DNA of 64,000 bases. Origin: a virus. Below, piece after piece: positions 1-8,246 of the stretch; within the stretch, counting starts at the first letter, position 1; each line of letters begins with the position of its first letter. The translations under genes were made by a program, and so were the position numbers. The stretch spans positions 1 to 64,000 of IMG/VR virus record IMGVR_UViG_3300018019_000005; one strand, 5' to 3'. The notes under the pieces are model-generated. The model was not told the DNA's origin. It saw only the letters and a program-made list of their open reading frames with translations, and did no database searches.

Positions 1-2
1 AT

Positions 3-536
3 GGTAGGTTGCTATCTCTGGATGGAGAATGGCAGCACACCAACTCTGACCTGTCTATTGGTCTTGGATTCAGCCCGGAAATCCTCATCGGTGAAGGACT
101 CTATTCCGGCAACAAAGTCCAGTGGTCTCGCACAGTGTACGTGGTTAATCGGGACGGAGACTTTGGACTAATTGAGTGCCCTTAATGTCACCAGTTCCAG
201 AGTCTCTATTTCCAAAGGGAGACTAGGGATTTCGATTGCTGTATCTGCGGTCTCCGCTTTGATGTGTACTTGGAGGATGGGTTGGTAAAGATGCAAGACC
301 ATCGAGAAGGCAACATTCCCACCCCTGGTACGTGCGTGGAGGATAACACCGGCAGATGGCATATCGGCATAGCCAAGGATGCTCCATGGTGGTGGAAGCG
401 CAAAGACATCCACCGGGACTTTAACCCCAAAACGGGCAGGGATGGTCATGACCATTATCCCTATGCCACGTTACCACCCCGTCCGCAACAGCCCGGTCCG
501 GGAGAGTGCGAAATGGAGGCCCCCAATGTCAAATAG
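3..536 (+). pseudogene. zinc-ribbon protein broken by an in-frame TAA
   Basis: One reading frame stays open from the left window edge to a TAG at 534-536, except for a TAA at 183-185. The stop falls inside a CPxC knuckle: the frame reads Cys-Pro-stop-Cys and continues to a second Cys pair (CCICG, about 243-254), the normal spacing of a zinc ribbon. The upstream part (about 60 residues) is beta-rich and the downstream part has a Trp- and Pro-rich tail. The only start after the stop is a GTG at 264 with no ribosome site, which supports one original gene. Family unknown. It could be a nonsense mutation, a sequencing error or readthrough. The N-terminus lies outside the window. Confidence 0.55.
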
Positions 537-610
537 CCTTTAGTGATTGGGTTGGTTATTTTCATTAAAATGACTATCAGCCCCTATATCAGAAAGAGAG
601 GGGGTTGATT

Positions 611-1195
611 ATGCCTACAGGGGTTTATGAGAGAACAGCAGAACAAAAACAGCGGTTAGCCCAATATGCTAACTGTAGAAAAGGTAAAAAGTATATAAAT
701 TCTCGGTTAACCTGCAAATATGGTCATCCGTTAACCGAAGACAATTTAACGGGAGGAAAGAGAAGGCGGTGTAAGATATGTCGCCGAAATATTGTTGAAA
801 AGTGGAGGCTTGCTAATCCTGAAAAGGTTGCAGCTAAAACTCGTCGGTGGAGAAAAAATAACACAGAAAAAGACAAGCTTATACGCCGACGTTCCGTTTT
901 AAAAAGGCAATATAAGTTAACTCCAGAAAAAGTAAAGGAAATGTTTGAATTACAGGGAAGAAAATGTGCTAACTTAGGGTGTGGTTCTACTTCACCGGGG
1001 CGGAGGGGGTGGGATTGGTCAATAGACCATAATCACACTACTTTGAAAGTGAGAGGAATCCTCTGTAATGGATGCAATGCTGCTTTGGGGTTTTTACACG
1101 AGAACAAGGAAAGAATTTTAGGATTGGCTGAATACCTTAAGAAATATGAGGAGGAAAAATGTTTGGACATTCTAACTGGGCTATCTTCGGCATAG
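611..1195 (+). CDS. endonuclease VII-type HNH endonuclease
   Basis: 194 residues. The C-terminal domain has the phage endonuclease VII pattern IDHNHTT...GILCNGCN followed by LGFLHEN, with zinc-binding Cys pairs before and after the DHNH motif. The N-terminal part has a second Cys cluster (CKYGH...CKIC) and a very basic helix, probably for DNA binding. ATG 611 is chosen over the upstream TTG 605 because GAGAGGGGG lies just before it. Base use is more AT-rich than flanking genes, and the 3' end overlaps the next gene by 37 bases, both typical of a mobile intruder. Free-standing homing nuclease is the likely role; a resident Holliday-junction resolvase is the alternative. Confidence 0.8.
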   Translation: MPTGVYERTAEQKQRLAQYANCRKGKKYINSRLTCKYGHPLTEDNLTGGKRRRCKICRRNIVEKWRLANPEKVAAKTRRWRKNNTEKDKLIRRRSVLKRQYKLTPEKVKEMFELQGRKCANLGCGSTSPGRRGWDWSIDHNHTTLKVRGILCNGCNAALGFLHENKERILGLAEYLKKYEEEKCLDILTGLSSA

Positions 1196-2364
1196 AATCA
1201 GATTCTACAGTTTTTCAAAACAACCTTAATGGTGGTAATATTCAGGAGTTTCTACAAGCTACGGTTTTGGCTGAAACTAAGGGAACCGAAACTGAAAGCA
1301 TAGGCATAAATCCCTTCTTTAGCCCCCGCCTTGATGAGGAAAAGGAAGTTCCCCCCGCCTTAGACTTCTCATTGAGTAATGGATGTTATGGGTTTTGGCT
1401 AATAGTAAACGGGGGTAAAGACCTTCAAGACCCGATGTCAAAAAAGGAGGCACTCTCTTACCGAAATATGGGAAGACCCTTTAAGTTCCTCGCTAAAAAG
1501 GAAAAGGAGGTTATTGAAGAACAGGTCAATTCTTCTATTGTTACTTCTCGACAACAATTTCCCGTACTCTTGGATTTCCCACATGGGCAGGCGTTTATTG
1601 AGAATACTTCCAAAGATGTTATCCTTGCTCTACGGAACATCCTTGAGGATTTAGGTGTAAAGACGTTCTCCCTCTGCTGGTCGTTCGGGGGGGCGGAATG
1701 GCCGTCTTTCTTTTTGAACAAAATCTACAACGGGACTCGCTATTCAGCGGAGATGAAATCCCGTGCGGACGAGCTTGCCAAATTCCGCCCGGATGAAGTA
1801 GAGAAGCTGGAAGACAAAGAGATGGAAAAGATTGTTTCCGCTTTCTTCGCTTTCACACCCTTGGAGAATGAGTTTGTCGCCTGCCTCGGATGCCCGTCAC
1901 AGGTGCGCATCCATAAGGTCAGCGACCCTGTGGGGGTAACAAGTCCTTCCGTGGCGTTCACTCTGATGGAGATGACCAATGACCCCGAGCTTGCCGGGGC
2001 GAATCTTACCCTCGTGCAGCCGGTTGCCAAGAAGGTCAAGGGTGGCGGGGAGAAGATTGTCAACAAGCCTATCTTGAGCGTAGATATCAACCCCAATGTC
2101 AACAACTTCGACGCCGGGGCGGCATTGCTCCGGGGGTTCGACATGCCAGAATTCAGGAAGCATGTCAAGCTCGCCATCAAGGCGCAGGGCGGGTTGCAAA
2201 TCAAGGATTTCTGGGCTATCTGGCTAACCGATATGCATGATGCCACGCTCACCATCGTTGACAGCATTATCAACGCCTTGGCATTAGACGGTGCGGGAAA
2301 TTATGGACTGGCGGTGATTGGCACCGAAGCGGATTCCAGCGAGGAGATTAAGGATGAGTCTTGA
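1159..2364 (+). CDS. hypothetical protein, faint RdgC-like resemblance
   Basis: 401 residues starting at ATG 1159, with GAGGAGGAAAA directly upstream. I do not recognise the family with confidence. A mixed alpha/beta middle (about residues 110-200) is followed by a long region rich in hydrophobic strands (residues 225-390). The layout of the first half vaguely recalls RdgC recombination-associated proteins, but no diagnostic motif is present. The start lies inside the preceding HNH gene, and the first 150 codons are more AT-rich than the rest, perhaps because of that insertion. It overlaps the next gene by 11 bases, suggesting translational coupling. Confidence 0.7.
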   Translation: MFGHSNWAIFGIESDSTVFQNNLNGGNIQEFLQATVLAETKGTETESIGINPFFSPRLDEEKEVPPALDFSLSNGCYGFWLIVNGGKDLQDPMSKKEALSYRNMGRPFKFLAKKEKEVIEEQVNSSIVTSRQQFPVLLDFPHGQAFIENTSKDVILALRNILEDLGVKTFSLCWSFGGAEWPSFFLNKIYNGTRYSAEMKSRADELAKFRPDEVEKLEDKEMEKIVSAFFAFTPLENEFVACLGCPSQVRIHKVSDPVGVTSPSVAFTLMEMTNDPELAGANLTLVQPVAKKVKGGGEKIVNKPILSVDINPNVNNFDAGAALLRGFDMPEFRKHVKLAIKAQGGLQIKDFWAIWLTDMHDATLTIVDSIINALALDGAGNYGLAVIGTEADSSEEIKDES

Positions 2365-2731
2365 TTTCTATCTTGAGTACCCGATAAACCGGCTGCGGAA
2401 CTGCCCGGAGTGCGGGTCTACTCTCCCTGAGTTGGATGAAAGGGAGGTTGTGTATGATAGCAATATCACTCACAATCTTGGCAGGATGGCAGTGGAAGCG
2501 GGTATTTATAAGCACCTCTGGCGACCCGAGGAGATTGGTATCACCAAGGCAGAGGGGCTTATTGAGCCGCTCACTAAGGCGATAGCTGAGATGAAGGCTG
2601 GCCCTGCCCGGTTTGAGAAATTCAATGCTTCCAACGGATGGGGATTGTACGTTCACTTTGTTCCCTTCGTGGAGGAAATTCTCGCAGCGTGTAAGAAACA
2701 CCCGAAGGCTTGCCCTCGGGCGTCAAGATAA
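2354..2731 (+). CDS. conserved phage protein MSLDFYLE family
   Basis: 125 residues. ATG 2354 follows AAGG closely and gives an MSLDFYLEYP start, which I remember from a common phage hypothetical family. A single N-terminal zinc knuckle (CPECG, about residue 17) precedes the phrases NITHNLGRMA and NGWGLYVHFVPFVEE, which are the conserved core. Function unknown. The longer frame opening at 2318 lacks a ribosome site. It ends three bases before a promoter-like motif that drives the next gene. Confidence 0.8.
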   Translation: MSLDFYLEYPINRLRNCPECGSTLPELDEREVVYDSNITHNLGRMAVEAGIYKHLWRPEEIGITKAEGLIEPLTKAIAEMKAGPARFEKFNASNGWGLYVHFVPFVEEILAACKKHPKACPRASR

Positions 2732-2733
2732 CG

Positions 2734-2743
2734 CAGTATTATA
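2734..2743 (+). promoter_or_regulatory. putative phage promoter motif CAGTATTATA
   Basis: The decamer CAGTATTATA sits between two genes and is followed within six bases by AAAGGAGG and ATG 2759. The same or nearly the same motif recurs at other gene starts in this window, so I read it as an extended -10 element. No clear -35 is visible. Confidence 0.5.
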
Positions 2744-2758
2744 CAAAGGAGGCCAGTC

Positions 2759-3235
2759 ATGGCAGTCGAAAAAGACTTTGATGAGGGGGAGACATATATC
2801 TCCCTGCCACAGGCAGAGGTAGCTGTAATCGTCATGGATGAACACGGGTTGGTGCTTCTCGGCAAAGCCAAGGAAGGCATCGACAAAGACCGGATAACCG
2901 TTCCCATCGGTCAAATCATGTCCTTCGAGTCGTTCTTTGAAACGTCCCGTCGTCTTGCTATCGAGTGGTCCGGGGTGGACATTGACCCTCAGCACGCCCT
3001 GTTTGTGTGCGAGGAAATTCGACAGGACCAACAGGTCCATCGGCTGGTGGTGTTCGTGTTCGCCAAGCGCATGGGCAGGATTTCCGGTAACTCCGATGCT
3101 CTATGGGTTGATGTCCGGGACCTCGGTCAATATCAAGACGAGATGACTGACATCGCCGTGGAGGGATTCCAGAAGCTCAGCACCGTCCTGCAAAGGCAGG
3201 CGGCTCACGTTGCCTCTATTCCCAAACAAGCATAG
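2759..3235 (+). CDS. Nudix-fold protein with degenerate Nudix box
   Basis: 158 residues; AAAGGAGG at the correct distance supports ATG 2759. The fold is Nudix-like: an initial strand VAVIVMDEHGLVLLGKA, then a glycine and glutamate in the first half of the box (GQIMSFE) and RLAIEWSGV at the second half. A canonical box needs REUXEEXGU; here the first Glu is Leu and the last is Trp, so metal binding should be weakened. It may be inactive or a binding domain rather than a hydrolase. A canonical Nudix protein is encoded separately at 62537. Confidence 0.65.
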   Translation: MAVEKDFDEGETYISLPQAEVAVIVMDEHGLVLLGKAKEGIDKDRITVPIGQIMSFESFFETSRRLAIEWSGVDIDPQHALFVCEEIRQDQQVHRLVVFVFAKRMGRISGNSDALWVDVRDLGQYQDEMTDIAVEGFQKLSTVLQRQAAHVASIPKQA

Positions 3236-3253
3236 GAGAGGTAACGTAACGCT

Positions 3254-4360
3254 ATGAATCTAATCTCCTTTCGTCCCACGGCTTGGAGCGAAGTCGTGGG
3301 ACAAGACAGAGTCGTATCCTTACTCAAGAGTCTCCTGACTACGGGAAAGTTTCTTCCTCGTGGTTTCATCCTCAAAGGTCCATGGGGCCTTGGGAAAACC
3401 TCTGTGGCCTACCTTCTTTCCCGTGCGCTCATGTGCGCCGGGAGTGACCCACTGGGTTGTGGAACGTGCCCCTCCTGTCGCTTCATCGACCAAGAGACAA
3501 TTGAGCATGACGCCGACTTCTTTGAAACGGATGCTGCTGAACACCCCGGCGTGCAAGATGCCCGCAATTTAATGGACTGCATGGCGCAGCCGCCCATCAC
3601 TGGGAAGCGCCGGGTCGCTGTGATTGATGAAGCCCATCGGCTTTCTTCGGAAGCTTGGGATGTTTTCCTCAAGCCACTGGAGCGCCCCGACACTGACAGT
3701 ATCTTCATGTTCGTTACCACCGATGACAACCGCATCCCCAAGACCATCCAGTCCCGCTGTTTGCCGCTGACTTTCTATCGTGCCACAGACGACGTGATTA
3801 CCGGCCTGATGGCGAGCATAGCCTCCCGTAACGGCATTGACTATGAACTTGATGCTATCAAGGACATCGCCAAACACTCCAAAGGCATCATAAGGGAGGC
3901 GGTCCGTTGGCTGGGATTCGCCGCCGCACTGGGCAAGGTGAACAGGGAGAACGTTGACAAGGTTCTGGATAATCCCCTAGAAAGCGTATGCTACAGCATC
4001 CTGCTGGCTATAAGCCATGGGGACCAAGCCGCTGCCGTCAAGCTTGCCGACGATGGCGCACGGGTAGCGCTTCCAACCAAGGTCATTGAAACTACCTTTT
4101 CCCTTTATGCCAAGTCCCCATGGTCGGAGCCAGCCTCGGAGCTTGCTCGTATTGCTGAGACGCTCCCCAACATTAAGGAGACTTCCGCTATATTTCTCAA
4201 ATGGTTAGCGACCCCGTTCATTCCCGCTGATGCCCTCCCCCTTTTTGTGTACGAGCTTATGGCGGCGGCGAGAATCCTCAAATCAGTCAAGCCGCCGACC
4301 AATGCTCCAAGCAAGAATTTCTCTTCCAGCCAAGCCATCCTGAAAGGTGAAGTTTTGTAA
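3254..4360 (+). CDS. dnaX: clamp-loader ATPase, DnaX (gamma) like
   Basis: 368 residues. AAA+ clamp-loader signatures appear in order: VVGQ box (about 15), Walker A GPWGLGKTS (44-52), a zinc motif with CGTCPSC, Walker B VAVIDEAH (about 121), sensor TTDDN, and arginine finger SRC (about 168). Residues 180-350 form the helical lid and collar. This is the short gamma-like form with no tau extension. It would load a sliding clamp onto DNA during phage replication; no clamp or polymerase gene is visible in the window. AGGAGAGG precedes ATG 3254. Confidence 0.85.
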   Translation: MNLISFRPTAWSEVVGQDRVVSLLKSLLTTGKFLPRGFILKGPWGLGKTSVAYLLSRALMCAGSDPLGCGTCPSCRFIDQETIEHDADFFETDAAEHPGVQDARNLMDCMAQPPITGKRRVAVIDEAHRLSSEAWDVFLKPLERPDTDSIFMFVTTDDNRIPKTIQSRCLPLTFYRATDDVITGLMASIASRNGIDYELDAIKDIAKHSKGIIREAVRWLGFAAALGKVNRENVDKVLDNPLESVCYSILLAISHGDQAAAVKLADDGARVALPTKVIETTFSLYAKSPWSEPASELARIAETLPNIKETSAIFLKWLATPFIPADALPLFVYELMAAARILKSVKPPTNAPSKNFSSSQAILKGEVL

Positions 4361-4365
4361 AAAAC

Positions 4366-4395
4366 AACTTCCTAATCCTTAATCGGGAAGAAGTT
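4366..4395 (+). promoter_or_regulatory. inverted repeat over the start of a GIY-YIG gene
   Basis: AACTTC at 4366-4371 is complementary to GAAGTT at 4390-4395, which lies directly before ATG 4396 and covers the GGAAGAAG ribosome site. Folding would hide the site in the mRNA. Confidence 0.4.
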
Positions 4396-5145
4396 ATGTT
4401 CATTTATCTCATTGTTAACCACGAGACCGGTAAGTACTATGTCGGTCAGCATAAGGGGAACAATCTAAAGAAATATCTTCAGCAGAAGTTTCACCACGCC
4501 CAAAGAGGTATCTCAAACCAATCTCGCCTTTATCAGTCTATGCGAGCACACTCAGACCCCTCTTCTTGGTCCATACACGCCCTCCGGGCCGACATCACTG
4601 ACCGAGAAGAGCTTGACCAAACTGAACGGGATTTCATCAAGTTCCTGCGGTCGCAGGACCCTGAGTATGGGTACAATATATGCCGGGGTGGGGAGGGAAG
4701 AACCGGACCCCTTTCAGATGAAACTCGTAAGAAGATTGGAGAAGGTAATAAGGCTGCTTGGGCTAATCCAGAGACTAAACAGTCCCGCATTGACAGCATA
4801 CGGAAATGTATGTGTAACCGAGAGGTGTCTCAGGAAACAAGACAAAAATTGAGCAATGCATTAACGGGCAGAGAAGTTCCAATTGAGGAAAGAATCAAGA
4901 TGAGTAAAGTAGCGAAAGGAAGAAAGCAGGCTCCCGAATGCACTGCTAAAATATCCGCATCCAATCGTGGTAGAAAACGGTCGGAAGAATTCCGTGCTAA
5001 GTGCAGACAGAGGGTTGTGTCAGATGAGACTAGAGCCAAACTTAGTAAAATAGCGAGTGCGAGACGGCTTTCTCCCGAGATACGTGCCAAAATCAGTAAA
5101 AGCACACAGGGAAGACAACGGGATAAGCTAGGACGTTTGCGCTAA
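4396..5145 (+). CDS. GIY-YIG homing endonuclease with NUMOD3 repeats
   Basis: 249 residues. The N-terminal GIY-YIG nuclease domain reads FIYLIVN...KYYVGQHKG, with the conserved catalytic Arg region after it and a GYNICRGGEG box near residue 95. The C-terminal half has four to five NUMOD3-type DNA-binding repeats of the form SDETRKKIG or SPEIRAKIS. Closest relatives in this window are 21892 and 30940. It lies between the clamp loader and the NusG-like gene without disrupting either reading frame, as expected for a free-standing mobile endonuclease. Confidence 0.88.
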   Translation: MFIYLIVNHETGKYYVGQHKGNNLKKYLQQKFHHAQRGISNQSRLYQSMRAHSDPSSWSIHALRADITDREELDQTERDFIKFLRSQDPEYGYNICRGGEGRTGPLSDETRKKIGEGNKAAWANPETKQSRIDSIRKCMCNREVSQETRQKLSNALTGREVPIEERIKMSKVAKGRKQAPECTAKISASNRGRKRSEEFRAKCRQRVVSDETRAKLSKIASARRLSPEIRAKISKSTQGRQRDKLGRLR

Positions 5146-5150
5146 ACAAT

Positions 5151-5160
5151 CAGTATTATA
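5151..5160 (+). promoter_or_regulatory. putative phage promoter motif CAGTATTATA
   Basis: An exact repeat of the decamer at 2734, followed by CTGTGGAGG and ATG 5173. This restarts transcription of the NusG-like gene after the inserted endonuclease. Confidence 0.5.
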
Positions 5161-5172
5161 CTGTGGAGGACC

Positions 5173-6357
5173 ATGTTACTAACATATAGAGACTGCTCCA
5201 AGCTGAAAGGCAAGGAGTGGTGTATGCTGGAAGTTCGCAGCGAGAAGACCATCGAACCCACCCTACGCCGGATAGGCAAACAAATACCTCAGATTTTTCG
5301 AGAAGATGCTGTGGAATTGTTCATACCGGTAGGTCACCGGGACCTTGACGTTTTTGACCTCACGGCGGCGGCGTACCTCTTTGTCCGCAGTGATAGTTTC
5401 CAAGGGCTATTGCGGCTAAAGACCATCACGGGTGTGGTGTCTCTGGTCACTGAGGGAGATTCAAACCGGCCAAATAAGGTAATAAGAGTCTCCGACACGG
5501 AAGTTCAGAAGCTTATGTCCCCTGCCGAGAAGCAGTTCAGGGAACACTCCTCCGGGGTAGAGGTGGGGTCCTTTGTCCGGGTTCTTAACGGCGAGACCCG
5601 AGATTTCTGTGGGACGGTAACAGCTATTGGAGCCGGGCGGGCGGTCATTCGCATAACCTTGAAGACCAAGAGTATCATGCTGGAGACCCCTGTTCGGAAC
5701 CTCCTCAACCTCTCCTATGTTCCCAAAGACATACGAACTTACTACTATTGTCCCCTTGTTTCCACCCTCAAGGAAGATGACGAAAAGGAAGGAGAAAAGG
5801 CCCTCTCCGAACTTTATGCTGAGTTCGACGCCGAAGAGGCTGAGGCGCTCAAGGAAGCAACTACCGAAAAAGAGATTGGGGAAATCAAGGACTCCACTGT
5901 CCGCAGGAAGTTTGCCGCCGCCAGCCGGGCGAAGGATATCAAGGAGGCTTTAAGCCTCATCCGGGAAGACACCAAGCTGGGAGAGTCTCCCCTCGTTCCC
6001 ACCGCCAAGCGGAAAGACCAGCACGAGCCGCTCAAGAAGTCCCGGCAGAAGACGGTCACAGCCCTTGTGCGCAAACTCATTCTCGTGGATGGCATCCACG
6101 TTCCCTCCACCATCGCTGCCAAAATTGTGGAGGCCATCAAGAAAGGGGAAGTCAAATCCCCTAAGAACTACTTCATTATTTACACAATAGTGAAGGATAA
6201 CGTCATGAAGCACTGGGTGAAAAAGGAAAATCCAGCCTTCAAAAACTACCGGGAAGTGGTGAAGAAGTATGGAGATACCTATAAGTTTTCCGCTAAACAG
6301 ATGGCAAAGGTGGACCCCTCACTACCAATTCCTTTAGGTAGCAGCAAAGAGGAGTAG
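5173..6357 (+). CDS. NusG-like transcription factor with C-terminal extension
   Basis: 394 residues. Residues 16-105 look like an NGN domain: WCMLEVRSEKTIE start, FIPVGHRD in the middle, and a valine-rich final strand. Residues 130-180 form a KOW domain (VGSFVRVLNG...GTVTAIGAGRAVIRI). Both are the two domains of NusG/RfaH/Spt5 factors that bind RNA polymerase. The remaining 200 residues are charged and helical, with no recognised domain, making this about twice the usual NusG length. GGAGG precedes ATG 5173 and a promoter motif lies just upstream. It probably alters host or phage polymerase elongation; that role is inference. Confidence 0.7.
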   Translation: MLLTYRDCSKLKGKEWCMLEVRSEKTIEPTLRRIGKQIPQIFREDAVELFIPVGHRDLDVFDLTAAAYLFVRSDSFQGLLRLKTITGVVSLVTEGDSNRPNKVIRVSDTEVQKLMSPAEKQFREHSSGVEVGSFVRVLNGETRDFCGTVTAIGAGRAVIRITLKTKSIMLETPVRNLLNLSYVPKDIRTYYYCPLVSTLKEDDEKEGEKALSELYAEFDAEEAEALKEATTEKEIGEIKDSTVRRKFAAASRAKDIKEALSLIREDTKLGESPLVPTAKRKDQHEPLKKSRQKTVTALVRKLILVDGIHVPSTIAAKIVEAIKKGEVKSPKNYFIIYTIVKDNVMKHWVKKENPAFKNYREVVKKYGDTYKFSAKQMAKVDPSLPIPLGSSKEE

Positions 6358-6361
6358 AATC

Positions 6362-7267
6362 ATGAGTAATATCGCACCCACGGGAACCACGGGATATATG
6401 GGCAACACGGGATATACGGGTCCATTGTCGCCCCCGGCCCCGGTCGCCCCCACCGTAACTGTGCCGCAGGAAATTTTGAATAAGATGGTGAACCACCATA
6501 TCACGCTCAACTATGTCATCGTTCTCATCCTGTTTTTTGTTCTCACCTGTGGCGGCGTAGGAGCGTACTACGGCCTTAAAGGATATGACAAACTCATGCA
6601 GCGGGCGGAGGCTTCTGAGAAGCTCATGGTTCAGTATGAGCAGTCGTGGAAGCAGGCCGACAGCCAGTATCAGAAGGAGGCGACGGAACATGCCGCTGAC
6701 CGGGCGCAATGGGCCACACAGATTGCCGCCGCCAACGCCAAGGAAGCTGGCCTCATTCAGCAACTAAAAGACCTCAACACCAAGGTTGACCAGTCCATTA
6801 CCGCCGTTCTCCAGCCGGGCAAGTCGGCACAGGAAGTATTCGGGGACTTGAAGGATTCTTACAAGAACACCCCGCTGCCGCTCACACTTAACGTATCCGC
6901 CGACCCGGCGACGAAAGAACAGTTGCTCACCTTCCCCATCACCATCGTGCAGCAGTTTACCGCCACGAAACTGGACCGGGACCGGCTGGCAAGTAACGTG
7001 GACAACCTTAACCAACAGATAACAACCAAGAACCAGACCATTGACGGTCTGACCAAGACCAACGCCAGCCTGACTACGGATTTCAATGCTCTTCGGGCCG
7101 ATGATGACAAGCTTAAGCTCGCCAACGGGCAGTGCCAAGACACTGTGAAGAAGTACAAGGCAGTATCCGTCAAGACGAGATGGCAGAAAATTTGGGCGGG
7201 CACCAAAAAGGGTGCGGAGATTGCCGGGGCGCTATTAGCCGGTTATGAACTGGGGAAACACTTATGA
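6362..7267 (+). CDS. membrane-anchored coiled-coil protein, possibly spanin-like
   Basis: 301 residues. The first 25 residues carry short collagen-like GXY steps (GTTGYMGNTGYTG). Residues 50-72 form one strong membrane helix (NYVIVLILFFVLTCGGVGAY). Residues 75-260 are heptad-rich and polar, predicted coiled coil, and a small Gly/Ala-rich hydrophobic tail ends the protein. The architecture is like inner-membrane spanins, but twice as long and without a lipoprotein partner nearby, so the lysis role is only a possibility. It follows the NusG-like gene by four bases and overlaps the next by four. Confidence 0.6.
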   Translation: MSNIAPTGTTGYMGNTGYTGPLSPPAPVAPTVTVPQEILNKMVNHHITLNYVIVLILFFVLTCGGVGAYYGLKGYDKLMQRAEASEKLMVQYEQSWKQADSQYQKEATEHAADRAQWATQIAAANAKEAGLIQQLKDLNTKVDQSITAVLQPGKSAQEVFGDLKDSYKNTPLPLTLNVSADPATKEQLLTFPITIVQQFTATKLDRDRLASNVDNLNQQITTKNQTIDGLTKTNASLTTDFNALRADDDKLKLANGQCQDTVKKYKAVSVKTRWQKIWAGTKKGAEIAGALLAGYELGKHL

Positions 7268-7467
7268 AATTAGAGATTTACAGTACTATCAATCAGAAGA
7301 AGTTCATCGCCAGTGACCCGGAAGATGACCACGCACCACTCCTCTCATTGGAGTTCTACAACGATATGTCCAGCGGCATCCTCTACGAGGATAAGCTTGA
7401 AATCGCCAAGAAGGTGCTGACCGACGCCTCTGAACTGTGCTTCAAAGCACTCATGAAGGGAGTTTAA
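7264..7467 (+). CDS. small hypothetical protein
   Basis: 67 residues, starting in an ATGA overlap with the preceding gene, so translation is probably coupled. It has alternating charged and hydrophobic residues with a C-terminal helix. No motif is recognised. Confidence 0.6.
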   Translation: MKLEIYSTINQKKFIASDPEDDHAPLLSLEFYNDMSSGILYEDKLEIAKKVLTDASELCFKALMKGV

Positions 7468-7468
7468 G

Positions 7469-8029
7469 ATGAAAGTAGAAAGCCTTAGTATTCATAGGAT
7501 TAGCGTAAAGCTATCATGTGGCTGCGGGGTCATTGCCGACTTCAAAGACAGGCTTTGCAAGGAGCCATTCGCTCCCTTACCCAACAAGGAGGGTGAGGAA
7601 GTGGTGGAAGCCAGCAAGGTCTATGACATCTGTAAGAAGCACGCCAAGGACCCGCAGCGCTCCATGTTGGAGTTTATGATGGCGGAGCGTCTGGAAGAGG
7701 CCGTTGCGGAGGCGCAGAAGGCTCCAGCAGCGCCTCAGAGGCTTGTTGCCGGTGTACCCATGGCTCCGACCGAGAACTTTGATGGTGAGGCCGTACAGAA
7801 GGTTGCCGCCCTCGCCGGGCCGAAGCGCCCGCCCATCGTTAAGACCATCAAGCGGAATCAGGAGCAGCTTGCCGCAGCCGGGGCGGCGGTAGACCGGGAG
7901 TTGGCTGGTGTGGCGGCAGAAGAATCCGGGGTAGCTTTTGCTGCGGATGGACCAGCACAATCTTTGGACCAGTTGTTGGATGATAGTGACCCGACCGAAA
8001 ACAAGAATTTGACGCAGGCCAAGGATTAG
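7469..8029 (+). CDS. hypothetical protein with N-terminal Cys pair and Ala/Pro-rich tail
   Basis: 186 residues. The start ATG 7469 follows GGGAG. The N-terminal 60 residues contain SCGCGVI and a later DICKKHAK, which could hold a metal ion (Cys-Cys...Cys-His). The rest is low-complexity Ala/Pro/Glu, likely disordered. Same strand and close spacing put it in the operon starting at 5173. Function unknown. Confidence 0.6.
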   Translation: MKVESLSIHRISVKLSCGCGVIADFKDRLCKEPFAPLPNKEGEEVVEASKVYDICKKHAKDPQRSMLEFMMAERLEEAVAEAQKAPAAPQRLVAGVPMAPTENFDGEAVQKVAALAGPKRPPIVKTIKRNQEQLAAAGAAVDRELAGVAAEESGVAFAADGPAQSLDQLLDDSDPTENKNLTQAKD

Positions 8030-8241
8030 GGCATGATGTTTTGCGCCCGCCCAATCCCCATGAGGTAGGACTTGCTGTAGGACCTTGCCAGCACTCGAAG
8101 CCGGTAGAAGTTATTCTTAAGGGGCAGTTGGCCTTCCCGGAAGATGAAATACCCTTCTCCGCCCACCAAATAACTGAGGCACATCCTTGGCCCCCGGCGC
8201 TCGATTGCTCCTCGTGTCATCTTACCGGTGTTTCCTGCCAT
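8026..8241 (-). CDS. small basic hypothetical protein
   Basis: 71 residues on the minus strand. AAGGTAGG sits five bases before the ATG at 8241, which is why I keep it. The product is basic, with a GGEGYFIF turn and many Arg/Lys. It begins six bases after the EndoVII gene at 8972-8247 ends and would be co-transcribed with it. It overlaps the plus-strand gene end by four bases. Confidence 0.5.
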   Translation of the reverse strand: MAGNTGKMTRGAIERRGPRMCLSYLVGGEGYFIFREGQLPLKNNFYRLRVLARSYSKSYLMGIGRAQNIMP

Positions 8242-8246
8242 AATAC

